Both the position numbers and the translations under genes were made by a program. Of a stretch of 64,000 nucleotides of DNA, positions 19,665-27,469 are shown in pieces. Under the pieces are notes generated by a model. That model saw nothing but the letters and a program-made list of their open reading frames with translations. It ran no database searches and was not told the origin of the DNA. Source of the stretch: Amycolatopsis orientalis DSM 43388 (lineage in GTDB: Bacteria > Actinomycetota > Actinomycetes > Mycobacteriales > Pseudonocardiaceae); the NCBI RefSeq assembly GCF_000411975.1, contig NZ_ASXG01000126.1, positions 124,001 to 188,000 on the forward strand. Direction: 5' to 3'. Position 1 is the stretch's first letter; every line of letters starts with the position of its first letter.

Positions 19665-20747
19665 TCAGCCGCCGACGCGGATCAGCGAACGCGCGCCCTC
19701 CCCGCGCCGCATCCGGTCGAACGCCTCACTGACCTCCGCCAGCGAAATCCGGTGCGTCACCAGGGTTTCCAGGTCCAGCTCGCCCGCCCGGACCTCGTCG
19801 GCGAGAACCGGGATGTCGCGATCGGGGTCGGAAGCGCCGTAGACCGTGCTGGTGAGCGTGCGGGCGAAGTGGAAGATCTCCAGCGGGCTCAGCACGACCT
19901 GCTGGTCCTTCCGCCCGACCCCGACCACCGTGCACTGCCCGCCGCGGCGCACCGAACTCCACGCGGTGCGGATCGTCGTCGCCGCGCCGACGCATTCGAA
20001 GGCGTGGTCCGCGCCGCGGCCTTCGGTCAGCCCGCGCACCTGTTTGGCGAGTTTGTCGTCGCTCACGAGGAAATCCGTCGCGCCGGCCGCCCGGGCGAGC
20101 GCTTCCTTCTCCGGCGACAGGTCGGCCGCGATGATCTGCCCCGCGCCCGCGAGTTTCGCGCCGAGCACCACGCACAACCCGATCCCGCCGAGCCCGAGCA
20201 CGAGCACGCTCTGTCCTTTTCGGACCTTCGCGGTGTTGCGCACCGCGCCGACCCCGGTGAGCACCGCGCAGCCCATCAACGCGGCCAGGTCGAGCGGCAC
20301 GCCGCCGGGCAGCGGCACGACGGATCGGCCGGGCAGCACGGTCTCTTCGGCGAACCCGCCGACGCCCAGCAGGACGTTGAGCGGCCCGCCGTCCAGCTCG
20401 CCGCGCGGCAGCGTGGTGACGCCCTCGATCGCCGAGCACAACCAGGGCTCCCCGGCCCGGCAGAACCAGCATTCCCGGCACGCCGCGGCCCAGTTGAGCA
20501 CCACCCGGTCGCCCGGCCGCACGTGCGTGACCTCGCCGCCGACCTCCGCCACCACCCCGGACGCCTCGTGCCCCGGCACGAACGGGTACTGCGGCCGCAG
20601 CGTTCCGTCCACCATGGACAGATCGGAATGGCACACTCCGGCGGCCGCGATCCGCACTCGCACGTCCTGCGGCCCGACCGGCGGCAGCACGATGTCGCAG
20701 ACCTCCGGACGCCCGCCCTGTTCGCGCACGACCACGGCTTTGACCAC
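19665..20747 (-). CDS. Zinc-dependent alcohol dehydrogenase (MDR, class III-like)
   Basis: 360 residues. Catalytic zinc site C39-H40 in AGVCHSDLS and H60-E61 in VPGHEASG; structural zinc site C90, C93, C96, C104 (CRECWFCRAGEPWLC). Rossmann motif VLGLGGIGL. It oxidises alcohols or formaldehyde-type adducts with NAD; the exact substrate is not predictable. GTG start with GAAGGAG upstream. It begins 21 bases after the aldehyde dehydrogenase stop, so the pair forms an operon able to take an alcohol to a carboxylate. Confidence 0.92.
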   Translation of the reverse strand: MVKAVVVREQGGRPEVCDIVLPPVGPQDVRVRIAAAGVCHSDLSMVDGTLRPQYPFVPGHEASGVVAEVGGEVTHVRPGDRVVLNWAAACRECWFCRAGEPWLCSAIEGVTTLPRGELDGGPLNVLLGVGGFAEETVLPGRSVVPLPGGVPLDLAALMGCAVLTGVGAVRNTAKVRKGQSVLVLGLGGIGLCVVLGAKLAGAGQIIAADLSPEKEALARAAGATDFLVSDDKLAKQVRGLTEGRGADHAFECVGAATTIRTAWSSVRRGGQCTVVGVGRKDQQVVLSPLEIFHFARTLTSTVYGASDPDRDIPVLADEVRAGELDLETLVTHRISLAEVSEAFDRMRRGEGARSLIRVGG

Positions 20748-20768
20748 GGGTTTCTCCTTCGGGCCGGG

Positions 20769-22181
20769 CTAGAGCTGGATGGATTTGAGTTCGGTGAACT
20801 CGTCGAGCGCGGCCCGGCCCATCTCGCGGCCGAGACCGGACTGCTTGTAGCCGCCGAACGGGGCCAGCGGGTTGAAGGCCCCGCCGTTCACGTCGATCTG
20901 CCCGGTCCGGACCCTGCGCGCGAAGGCGAGCGCCCGGTCCTGGCTCCCCGACCACACCGCGCCGTGCAGGCCGTAGCGGGAGTTGTTCGCGATCCGCAGC
21001 GCGTCTTCCTCGTCGTCGAACGGGATGATCGACAGCACCGGGCCGAAGATTTCTTCCTGCGCGATCGTCGAATCCGGGTCCACGCCGGCGAAAACTGTCG
21101 GTGCGACGAAGTAGCCGGTGTCCGCAGGAGCTTCCGCGCCGCCCGTCACCAATGTCGCGCCCTCGGCAATGCCCTTTTCGATGTAACCGCGCACGCGGTC
21201 GCGCTGCGCCGCCGAGACGAGCGGGCCGAGTTTCGTCTTCGGATCCAGCGGATCGCCCGTCGTGAACCCTTCGGCGAACGTCTTCGCGAGCGCCACCGCT
21301 TCGTCGTGCTTGTCGTGCGGGACGAGCATGCGGGTCCACGCGGTGCAGGTCTGGCCGCCGTTGAGGAACGCGTTGGAGACGCCGACCTTGACCGCCGTCG
21401 CCAGGTCCGCGTCGTCGAGGATCACGTTGGCGGACTTGCCGCCCAGCTCCAGCGTGACGCGCTTGACCGTGCGCGCCGCCAGTTCCGCGACCCGCGTTCC
21501 GGCGCGCACCGAGCCGGTGAACGACACGACGTCGACCTCCGGATGCGTCGCCAGCGCCTCGCCGACCACCGGGCCGTATCCGGTGACCAGGTTGACCACG
21601 CCCGGCGGGAAACCGGCCTCGTGGATCGCGTCGAACAGCTGGTACGCGCTGAGCGGCGCGACCTCGCTCGGCTTCACCACGACCGTGCAGCCCGCCGCCA
21701 GCGCCGGCGCGATCTTGCAGGTGATCTGGTGCAGCGGGTAGTTCCACGGCGTGATCGCCGCGACCACGCCCGCCGGTTCGCGCACGATCAGCGAATTGCC
21801 GACCTTCTCCTCCGGCTCCTCCTGGCCGAGCAGATCCACGTAGGTCCGCACGTCGGTCTGCGGCAGCGCGGCCTGGATCCGGGTGGCGATCCGCAACGGG
21901 GTGCCGACGTCCTTCGCGATCGTCTCGCCGATCTCGTCGGCTCGTTTCGCCAGCCCGTCGACGAGTTTGCGCAGCAGCTCCGCGCGGTCCGCCCGACTGG
22001 TCTCGGCCCACGCGGGAAACGCCTCGCGCGCCGCCCGGACCGCCCGGTCGACGTCGGCGGCCGTGCCCTCCGGGATGTGCGCCTGGACCTGCTCGGTGGC
22101 CGGGTTTTCCACCGGGATCACGCCTTCGCCGTCCGAACGCACCCATGCGCCGCCGAGGTACAGCACGTCTCGCTCCGCCAC
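20769..22181 (-). CDS. NAD(P)-dependent aldehyde dehydrogenase
   Basis: 470 residues of the ALDH superfamily. Cofactor-binding ITPWNYPL and VVKPSEVAPLSA; general base E245 in VTLELGGKS; nucleophile C279 in NGGQTCTAW; C-terminal APFGGYKQSGLGREMG. The general ALDH type fits; the natural aldehyde is not determinable. It lies between a GntR/FCD regulator (upstream, same strand) and the zinc alcohol dehydrogenase (downstream). The start ATG at 22181 begins the canonical short N-terminal arm. Confidence 0.93.
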   Translation of the reverse strand: MAERDVLYLGGAWVRSDGEGVIPVENPATEQVQAHIPEGTAADVDRAVRAAREAFPAWAETSRADRAELLRKLVDGLAKRADEIGETIAKDVGTPLRIATRIQAALPQTDVRTYVDLLGQEEPEEKVGNSLIVREPAGVVAAITPWNYPLHQITCKIAPALAAGCTVVVKPSEVAPLSAYQLFDAIHEAGFPPGVVNLVTGYGPVVGEALATHPEVDVVSFTGSVRAGTRVAELAARTVKRVTLELGGKSANVILDDADLATAVKVGVSNAFLNGGQTCTAWTRMLVPHDKHDEAVALAKTFAEGFTTGDPLDPKTKLGPLVSAAQRDRVRGYIEKGIAEGATLVTGGAEAPADTGYFVAPTVFAGVDPDSTIAQEEIFGPVLSIIPFDDEEDALRIANNSRYGLHGAVWSGSQDRALAFARRVRTGQIDVNGGAFNPLAPFGGYKQSGLGREMGRAALDEFTELKSIQL

Positions 22182-22221
22182 CGAGTCTCCTTCGACCTGC
22201 GTTGTCTCCCTCGGGGCCGGA

Positions 22222-22231
22222 TTCTATAGAA
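22222..22231. promoter_or_regulatory. Palindrome in the ALDH promoter, candidate GntR operator
   Basis: TTCTATAGAA is a perfect 10-base palindrome, strikingly A+T-rich for this genome, 41 bases upstream of the ALDH start and just past the end of the GntR gene. FadR/FCD regulators bind short palindromes near their targets. Binding is inferred. Confidence 0.45.
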
Positions 22232-22245
22232 AACGCCCGGGCTGT

Positions 22246-22917
22246 CTAGTGCGCGGCGAGCACGCCCTGCGCCGCGAGGAAGTCGACCAGCAGATCCCCG
22301 GCCTCGCGGATGTGCGCCGCCATCGCTTCCCGCGCCGCTTCCGGCTCGCGTTCGCGCAACGCGGCGAGCACCCGGTCGTGGTCGTCGCGGGCCAGCAGCG
22401 GCCAGCCGGGGATGTCGGCATAGGCGGAAAAGGGCACGTACCGCAGCGTCAGCGAGAGCATCCAGGTGAACTTCGGCGCCGCGGCCGCGTGATTGATCAT
22501 GCGGTGCAACGCGAAATCGGCCCGCTCGGTCGCGTCGAGATCGCCGTCGCGAACGGTTTTCTCGATCTCGCGCTGCAAGTCGTCCAGCCGGGCCAGCCCC
22601 GCCGGATCGAACGTCTCCGCCGCCCGCGCGGCCAGTTCGCCGGACACGTAGGCCTGCATCGCGTAGACGTCCACGACGTCCCGCCGCGTCACCGGGATCA
22701 CCCGGAATCCCCGCCCGGGCCGGAAATCCACCATGCCCTCGCCCGCGAGCGCCATCAACGCCTCGCGGACCGGGGTCGCGCTGACGCCGAGCCGCTCGGC
22801 CAGATGCTCGGTGCGCAGCCGCTCGCCGCCGCGGACCGCGCCGGTGAGGATCAGATCGCGCACCTGCTTGGCGACCCGCGGGCTCAGCCGTTCGCGCGCT
22901 TCTCCGGCCACCGTCAC
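22246..22917 (-). CDS. GntR-family regulator, FadR subfamily with FCD ligand domain
   Basis: 223 residues: winged helix (VAKQVRDLILTGAVRGGERLRTEHLAERLGVSATPVREALMALAGEGMV) and an all-helical FCD domain with candidate metal/ligand residues in ADFALHRMIN and following histidines. FCD regulators usually sense small carboxylic acids, consistent with control of the downstream aldehyde and alcohol dehydrogenase genes, whose end product is an acid. GTG start with GGGGAG upstream. Confidence 0.92.
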   Translation of the reverse strand: MTVAGEARERLSPRVAKQVRDLILTGAVRGGERLRTEHLAERLGVSATPVREALMALAGEGMVDFRPGRGFRVIPVTRRDVVDVYAMQAYVSGELAARAAETFDPAGLARLDDLQREIEKTVRDGDLDATERADFALHRMINHAAAAPKFTWMLSLTLRYVPFSAYADIPGWPLLARDDHDRVLAALREREPEAAREAMAAHIREAGDLLVDFLAAQGVLAAH

Positions 22918-23061
22918 GAAAACTCCCCGCCAGCGTTGGGTTTCCCGCCATCGTAGCCGTTCCCCGTCGATGTGACGCCGATCACTTTTCGGGTCCTGGA
23001 GAACCTGGGGAGGGGGTCGCGTCGACTACCCGGACGAACCCATGCACGGGTGAACCGCAAA

Positions 23062-23078
23062 GTGTCCTCAGTGGACAC
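23062..23078. promoter_or_regulatory. Inverted repeat upstream of the small secreted protein gene
   Basis: GTGTCC and GGACAC separated by TCAGT, 20 bases upstream of the ATG at 23098 and just before the ribosome-binding site GAGGGAGGG. Could be an operator or a small leader hairpin. Confidence 0.35.
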
Positions 23079-23097
23079 AACGAGGGAGGGAAACGGA

Positions 23098-23568
23098 ATG
23101 TCAGCGAAATCTTCGGTTCTGCGCCACGGCCGCCTGGTCGTCGGCACGGCCATCGCCGCGGCCGTCATCGCGGGCGGAACGATCGGAGTGGCCGCCGCGG
23201 CGACCGGCGAGCACCCGGCGGCGCCTGCCCCTGCCGCTGCCGCTGTCGCTCAGCCGCCCGCCGAACAGCCGCCGGAAGGCGCCCGGGCCGTCGTGAAGGT
23301 CGACCCGAACCCGGCCGCCCCCGGCGGGGACGTCACGATCACCGGCAACTGCGGCGGAGGCAAGGGCCTGAAGAAGGTGATCGGCGGATATCCGGGCCAT
23401 CAGGTGCTGAAGGACGTCAAGATCGTCGACGCGAACCCGGAAGCCTTCAAGGCAACGGCGAAACTGACGACGAAGATCGGCGACGGAGTGGGTCCGGTGA
23501 TGGTCGACTGCGACGGAGAGGCAGGCGTGACCCTGCTGGTGACCCACACCCCGGCGGAGGGCCAGTGA
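23098..23568 (+). CDS. Small secreted Ig-like protein, function unknown
   Basis: 156 residues. A basic N-terminus and hydrophobic stretch (LVVGTAIAAAVIAGGTIGVAAAA) form a Sec signal peptide, followed by an Ala/Pro-rich linker (about 38-60). The C-terminal beta-rich domain begins VKVDPNPAAPGGDVTITGNC and contains two cysteines (GNC and VDC) likely to form a disulfide. The PNPAAPGGDVTITG pattern is common in exported Ig-like actinobacterial proteins. I do not recognise a specific family. The ATG is preferred over longer in-frame starts because of the strong ribosome-binding site and signal peptide. Confidence 0.8.
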   Translation: MSAKSSVLRHGRLVVGTAIAAAVIAGGTIGVAAAATGEHPAAPAPAAAAVAQPPAEQPPEGARAVVKVDPNPAAPGGDVTITGNCGGGKGLKKVIGGYPGHQVLKDVKIVDANPEAFKATAKLTTKIGDGVGPVMVDCDGEAGVTLLVTHTPAEGQ

Positions 23569-23629
23569 CGGCGACGCTCCGAGGCACCCGAGTGACCCGG
23601 GTCGGTTCGGAGGTGGCGTCGGCTAGATA

Positions 23630-24210
23630 GGTCGGTGGTCGCGGTTGTCGGGCCACGGTCGCGATTGAGGGCCCACAGTTGCGGTCGTCGGCCCACGATC
23701 GCGATCATCCGTCCGCAGTCGGCAGTTGCGGTCGCAGCGGCGGTCGGGAATCGCGGTCGCAGTCGGCACTCGCGGTTGCCGGTTGCGGGCGGCAGTCACC
23801 GCCGCCGGTCGCAGTCGCAGTCGGCAGTTGCAGTCGCGGCTGCGAGCGGCAGTCGCCGTCGCCGGTCGCGGTCGGCAACTCCGGTCGGCAACCGCGGTCG
23901 GCAACCGCGGTCGCCAATTGCGGTCGGCAACCGCGGTCGCCAATTGCGGTCGGCAACCGCGGTCGCCAATTGCGGGCGGCAGTCACCGCCGCCGATTGCG
24001 CTCGCGGTCGGCACTCGCGGTCGCCGGTCGCGCTCGCGGTCGCCGGTCGCCGGTCGCCGTCGGCACGCGCGGTCGCCGGTCGCCCTCGCGGTCGCCCGTC
24101 GCGGCCGGCGGTTGCGGCCGCCCGCCCGCAGTTGCGGTCGACAGCCACGGTCGCAGTTGACGGCCGCGGTCGTCCGCCCACGGGTGCGGTCGTCGCCATG
24201 CCTGTGGCTG
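23630..24210. repeat. Degenerate 13-base tandem-repeat tract
   Basis: About 580 bases of low-complexity DNA built from variants of a 13-base unit. The best-preserved part, 23868-23984, holds nine consecutive units. GCGGTCGGCAACC alternates with GCGGTCGCCAATT so that 23894-23919, 23920-23945 and 23946-23971 are three identical 26-base copies. On both sides the same words (GCGGTCG, GGCAGT, CGCAGTCG) continue in decayed form. Because 13 is not a multiple of 3, the unit does not encode a repeated peptide; open frames here are by-products of composition. It follows the secreted protein gene directly. Confidence 0.85.
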
Positions 24211-24224
24211 ACGGCCCACGGTTG

Positions 24225-24256
24225 CCGGTCCGGTCGGTGGCCACCGACCGGACCGG
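24225..24256. repeat. Perfect 32-base palindrome
   Basis: CCGGTCCGGTCGGTGG is followed immediately by its exact reverse complement (centre 24240/24241). It marks the right border of the 13-base repeat tract. Possible protein-binding site or cruciform; no function known. Confidence 0.75.
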
Positions 24257-24734
24257 TGACAGCCGCCTCCGCACGGAGACGAACCGGGCGCAGCGGGCGA
24301 CGTTCCGGTATCCGGAAACCTGCTGCCGCGCTCGCCGCCTCCGCCGGGGAGGCGACCGCGTTGGCCGAGCAACCTGCCCGGCCGACGCGGTCGGTCGCGC
24401 GAGCGGGTCGAAGCGCTGCGCGGGCCTGGCCGCACGACACCCCACCTGAGGTCGCCCAAACACCGACCCGATCGGCCGCGGTCGGCGTGCGCAGCAGGTC
24501 CGGTGACCGGCCAGTCCCCCAGACTGGCCGGTCACGTCCGACGGCCGGACGCGGGTCCGGTGCGCCGGGAAAAGAGCCCGTCACCGCATGGCTCACTCAC
24601 CCCCGCGAGGGGGGAAACTCCCGGCCGCACCGGCACGAATCCCCTGCTGTGAGCGGATGTGCGAGCGCTGTGAGGTTGCTGTGGATCCGGCCGTACGGGA
24701 TGCCCGGCGGGCGTCGGCATGGTCATCTTGAAGC
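24257..24734. other. Non-coding stretch before the protease gene
   Basis: About 480 bases in which I see no convincing gene on either strand: open frames lack ribosome-binding sites, family motifs and the usual codon pattern. It contains the hairpin listed at 24503-24535 and presumably the promoter of the protease gene at 24735. Confidence 0.5.
24503..24535. terminator. Perfect hairpin, probable terminator
   Basis: GTGACCGGCCAGT pairs with ACTGGCCGGTCAC: 13 base pairs and a 7-base loop. It lies in the long non-coding stretch between the small secreted protein and the protease gene, so it may end a transcript crossing the repeat tract. Confidence 0.6.
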
Positions 24735-25658
24735 GTGAGAGTCAACGTTTCCCGGACCGCGCTGGTCGTCTGCGCGGCGGCGGCGATCGTCGCGACCGGC
24801 GGCGCCAACGCCGTCGTCGACACCGCTGACGTCACCGCCTCGACCGGCCAGCCGAGCGGCACGAGCGCCCCCGCCGGGTCGACCGGCGACACGTCGCGCG
24901 GCACCGGGACGAACGCCTCATCCGGCAGCACCGGCACGCCAGCCGCCTCGAGCGGCACCACCTCCAGCAACGCTGGAACGAACACCCCCGCCGCCTCGCC
25001 CGGTGGCGCTTCCAGCAACACTGGAACGAACGCCCCCGCCGGGACCGCCAGCCCAGCCGTCGGCGCGTTGTTCTCCGGCGGCAACCACTTCTGCTCGGCA
25101 AGCGTCGTGCACAGCCCCACCGGCGACCTCCTTCTCACCGCCGCGCACTGCGTCAGCGGCGACGTCTCCGGCATCACCTTCAAACCCGGCTACCACGACG
25201 GCATCGCCCCCTACGGCACCTGGCAGGTCACCGCGGCGGTCGTCGCCGACGGGTGGAAATCCTCGTCCGACCAGGACCTCGACTTCGCGTTCCTCAAGGT
25301 CGCCCAGCCCGGTTCCGCGAGCCTCGAAAGCCTCACCGGCGCCAACCAGCTCGGCACGAACCAAGGCTTCTCGCACACGATCACCCTCACCGGCTACCCC
25401 AACGGCACCGAACAGCCGGTCGTCTGCACCGGCGCCACGACCCAGTCCGACACCTACCAGCAACGCGTCGCCTGCCCCGGCTTCCCGGACGGCACCAGCG
25501 GCGGCCCCTGGGTCGTCAACCAGGACCCGAACACCGGAACCGGCACCGTCATCGGCACCATCGGCGGCTACCAGACCGGCGGCGCCACCCCGGACATCTC
25601 GTACAGCGCCTACTTCGACGACGACATCGCGCAGCTCTACCGATCCGCCATCAGCTGA
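24735..25658 (+). CDS. Secreted trypsin-like serine protease (S1 family)
   Basis: 307 residues. Signal peptide (about 1-27, VVCAAAAIVATGGANA), then a Ser/Thr/Gly/Pro/Asn-rich linker (about 30-105), then a chymotrypsin-fold domain. The triad is H138 in LTAAHCV, D181 or D183 in DQDLDFAFLKV and S255 in DGTSGGPW; likely disulfides are C120-C139 and C231-C247. The linker contains a 48-base direct duplication (units starting near 24964 and 25012). GTG start with only a weak ribosome-binding site. Substrate unknown. The short catalytic domain (about 200 residues) is typical of extracellular actinobacterial proteases without a pro-peptide like that of SGPB. Confidence 0.88.
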   Translation: MRVNVSRTALVVCAAAAIVATGGANAVVDTADVTASTGQPSGTSAPAGSTGDTSRGTGTNASSGSTGTPAASSGTTSSNAGTNTPAASPGGASSNTGTNAPAGTASPAVGALFSGGNHFCSASVVHSPTGDLLLTAAHCVSGDVSGITFKPGYHDGIAPYGTWQVTAAVVADGWKSSSDQDLDFAFLKVAQPGSASLESLTGANQLGTNQGFSHTITLTGYPNGTEQPVVCTGATTQSDTYQQRVACPGFPDGTSGGPWVVNQDPNTGTGTVIGTIGGYQTGGATPDISYSAYFDDDIAQLYRSAIS

Positions 25659-25720
25659 TCAGCCCGCCGAAACCGCAGCTTCACGCATAAGGTTCGAGCG
25701 ACGGGGTCAGGAGGGCCGCG

Positions 25721-26479
25721 ATGGGTTCCGGAACGTCGGCGGACGAGTTCGACGAGTGGTACTCGAACATGCGGCGCAGCGCTGCCCTCGACGACATCCA
25801 CCAGCGGCACCTCGGGCTGCCGCCGCGATTGCTGTCGAGCAGCCTGCTCACCTGGGACGGCATCGCGGAAGTCGTCGAGGCGCTGCGGCTCAAGCCGGAA
25901 GCCCGGTTGCTGGATCTGGCATGCGGACGCGGCGGGTACGGCCTCGAGATCGCGTCCCGCACTGGGGCGCGGCTGATCGGCATCGACTTCGCGCCGGAAG
26001 CCATCGACCAGGCCCGGCTCCTGACTCGGCAGTTCGGTTCGGTGGCCGCCGAGTTCCGGGTGGGCGAATTCGCCGACACCGGCTTGCCGGACGCATCAGT
26101 GGACGCGATCGTGTGCGTCGACGCGATCCAATTCCAGGCGGGCGCCGAAGCGTTCGAGGAGATGCGGCGAGTGCTCCGTCCGGGCGGACGCGTCGCACTG
26201 ACGACTTGGGATGCCGTTGAGCACGCGGACGAACGCGTGTCCGCACGGATTCGAGCGGTCCATGCCGAAGCCGGCCTCACCGAAGCCGGATTCACGAATG
26301 TGGTCGTTCGGGAACGCCCGGAGTGGCGGGCTGCGGAGCGAGCGATGTGGGAAGAAGCCGCGGCGCTCGACCCGGGTGACGATCCCGCGCTGCACTCCCT
26401 TCACCGGGAAGGCGTCCAGGTACTGGCCGGCTTCGATCTGAGGCGCAGAATTCTCGCCACTGCGACCGCAGGCAGCTGA
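25721..26479 (+). CDS. Class I SAM-dependent methyltransferase
   Basis: 252 residues with the methyltransferase_11-type Rossmann core: motif I LLDLACGRGGYG (about 64-75), acidic motif II IGIDFAPEAI, then DASVDAIVCVDAIQF and VLRPGGRVALTTWD. This is the layout of ubiE/small-molecule methyltransferases; the substrate cannot be deduced. AGGAGGG lies 5 bases before the ATG. It converges on the lytic-transglycosylase-like gene with no shared function evident. Confidence 0.88.
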   Translation: MGSGTSADEFDEWYSNMRRSAALDDIHQRHLGLPPRLLSSSLLTWDGIAEVVEALRLKPEARLLDLACGRGGYGLEIASRTGARLIGIDFAPEAIDQARLLTRQFGSVAAEFRVGEFADTGLPDASVDAIVCVDAIQFQAGAEAFEEMRRVLRPGGRVALTTWDAVEHADERVSARIRAVHAEAGLTEAGFTNVVVRERPEWRAAERAMWEEAAALDPGDDPALHSLHREGVQVLAGFDLRRRILATATAGS

Positions 26480-26560
26480 TGCGCGTGAGCCGGCACCAAC
26501 CGAATGCCCCCGATCAGCGCGGCGGTGACAAACCTCATCGCCAGAGCGCCGAAACCCCGC

Positions 26561-27391
26561 TCAGCTCGAACTAGGCGGCGCAGCCGGAGCCTGATGCAGC
26601 GAAAGATTCTGCCCCGCCTTGTCGTCCGCGGCCCACGCGCCCGACTCCGCCGTCCACGTCTGACCGGCGAAGCTCACCCGGTCCACGCCCAGCTTCGCCG
26701 CGCGGGCGACGAGCCAGCTCGCGATCCGCCAGCCCTCCGCGGAAGGGTGCGCGCCGCTCAACCGTGCCGTGCCCAGTTCAGCGTTCGCGACGGTGACCAG
26801 GTTCGCCGGCGGGTTCAGCGTCAGGTTCCGGCAGGTCAGCGCCGCCGGGTACTGGCCGGTCAGCGCACCGGTCAGCGCGGTGGCTTCGTCTTCCCACTGG
26901 GCGTACGCGTCGGGGGCGCCGGAACGCTGCACCGCTTGTGCGGCCTCGGTAATCGGAATCGTCTGCCAGTTGTCGAGTTTCGCGAGTTTCTTGTAGAACT
27001 CCGTCGCCGAGTAGACCGGGTCCTGGAGCTGATCCGGGGTGCCCCAGCCTTGGCTCGGGCGCTGCTGGAACAGGCCGACCGAATCCCGGTCGCCGCCGCT
27101 CAGGTTGCGGAGTTTCGACTCCTGCAGGGCAGTCGCGAGCGCGATCGTGACCGCGTGCGACGGCAGGCCCTGCTTGATCCCGACCGCGGCGATGATCGCG
27201 GCGTTGTTCATGGGGTCCGGTTGCAGCGTGTACTGCGGCGCGGAGGCGTCGTTGGGCCCCTTCGGCAGCGCAACGGTGCAGCCGGGGGTCTTCACCTCGT
27301 CGCTGCTCGAGAACATGACTACCACGACCACCACGGCCGCGAGAGCCACGACGACCGCGAGGATCGCCGCTCGTACGCCACACCCGCGCAC
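26561..27391 (-). CDS. Membrane-anchored lytic-transglycosylase-like protein
   Basis: 276 residues. An N-terminal transmembrane/signal anchor (AILAVVVALAAVVVVVVMF, about 9-27) is followed by a domain with ALQESKLRNLSGGDRDSVGLFQQRPSQGWG. This resembles the goose-lysozyme/SLT core, with E90 in the position of the catalytic glutamate and the GLFQ motif after it. Such proteins are sometimes labelled heavy metal transporter in databases, which the sequence does not support. Probably acts on peptidoglycan outside the membrane. GTG start. It is 78 bases downstream of the PHP hydrolase gene on the same strand. Confidence 0.72.
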   Translation of the reverse strand: MRGCGVRAAILAVVVALAAVVVVVVMFSSSDEVKTPGCTVALPKGPNDASAPQYTLQPDPMNNAAIIAAVGIKQGLPSHAVTIALATALQESKLRNLSGGDRDSVGLFQQRPSQGWGTPDQLQDPVYSATEFYKKLAKLDNWQTIPITEAAQAVQRSGAPDAYAQWEDEATALTGALTGQYPAALTCRNLTLNPPANLVTVANAELGTARLSGAHPSAEGWRIASWLVARAAKLGVDRVSFAGQTWTAESGAWAADDKAGQNLSLHQAPAAPPSSS

Positions 27392-27469
27392 CCGTGCCCG
27401 CCCTTCCCGCTGCCCGCTTCAAGTGCACAGTCTGCCCGGGCGGTCGGGCCGCGAGACGCTCGGGTCGGG

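Noticed and set aside
23868..23984. CRISPR-like array
   Set aside because: Units are contiguous without unique spacers, are only 13 or 26 bases long, and no cas genes are near.
23635..24738. Long Arg/Ser/Val-rich open frames on both strands through the 13-base repeats
   Set aside because: Several frames stay open at once because the repeat unit contains few stop words; the period of 13 is out of codon phase, and there is no start signal or conserved domain.
26561..27391. Heavy metal transporter label for the transglycosylase-like protein
   Set aside because: Only one membrane span and no metal-binding cysteines; the QES...GLFQ pattern fits a muramidase-like fold better.
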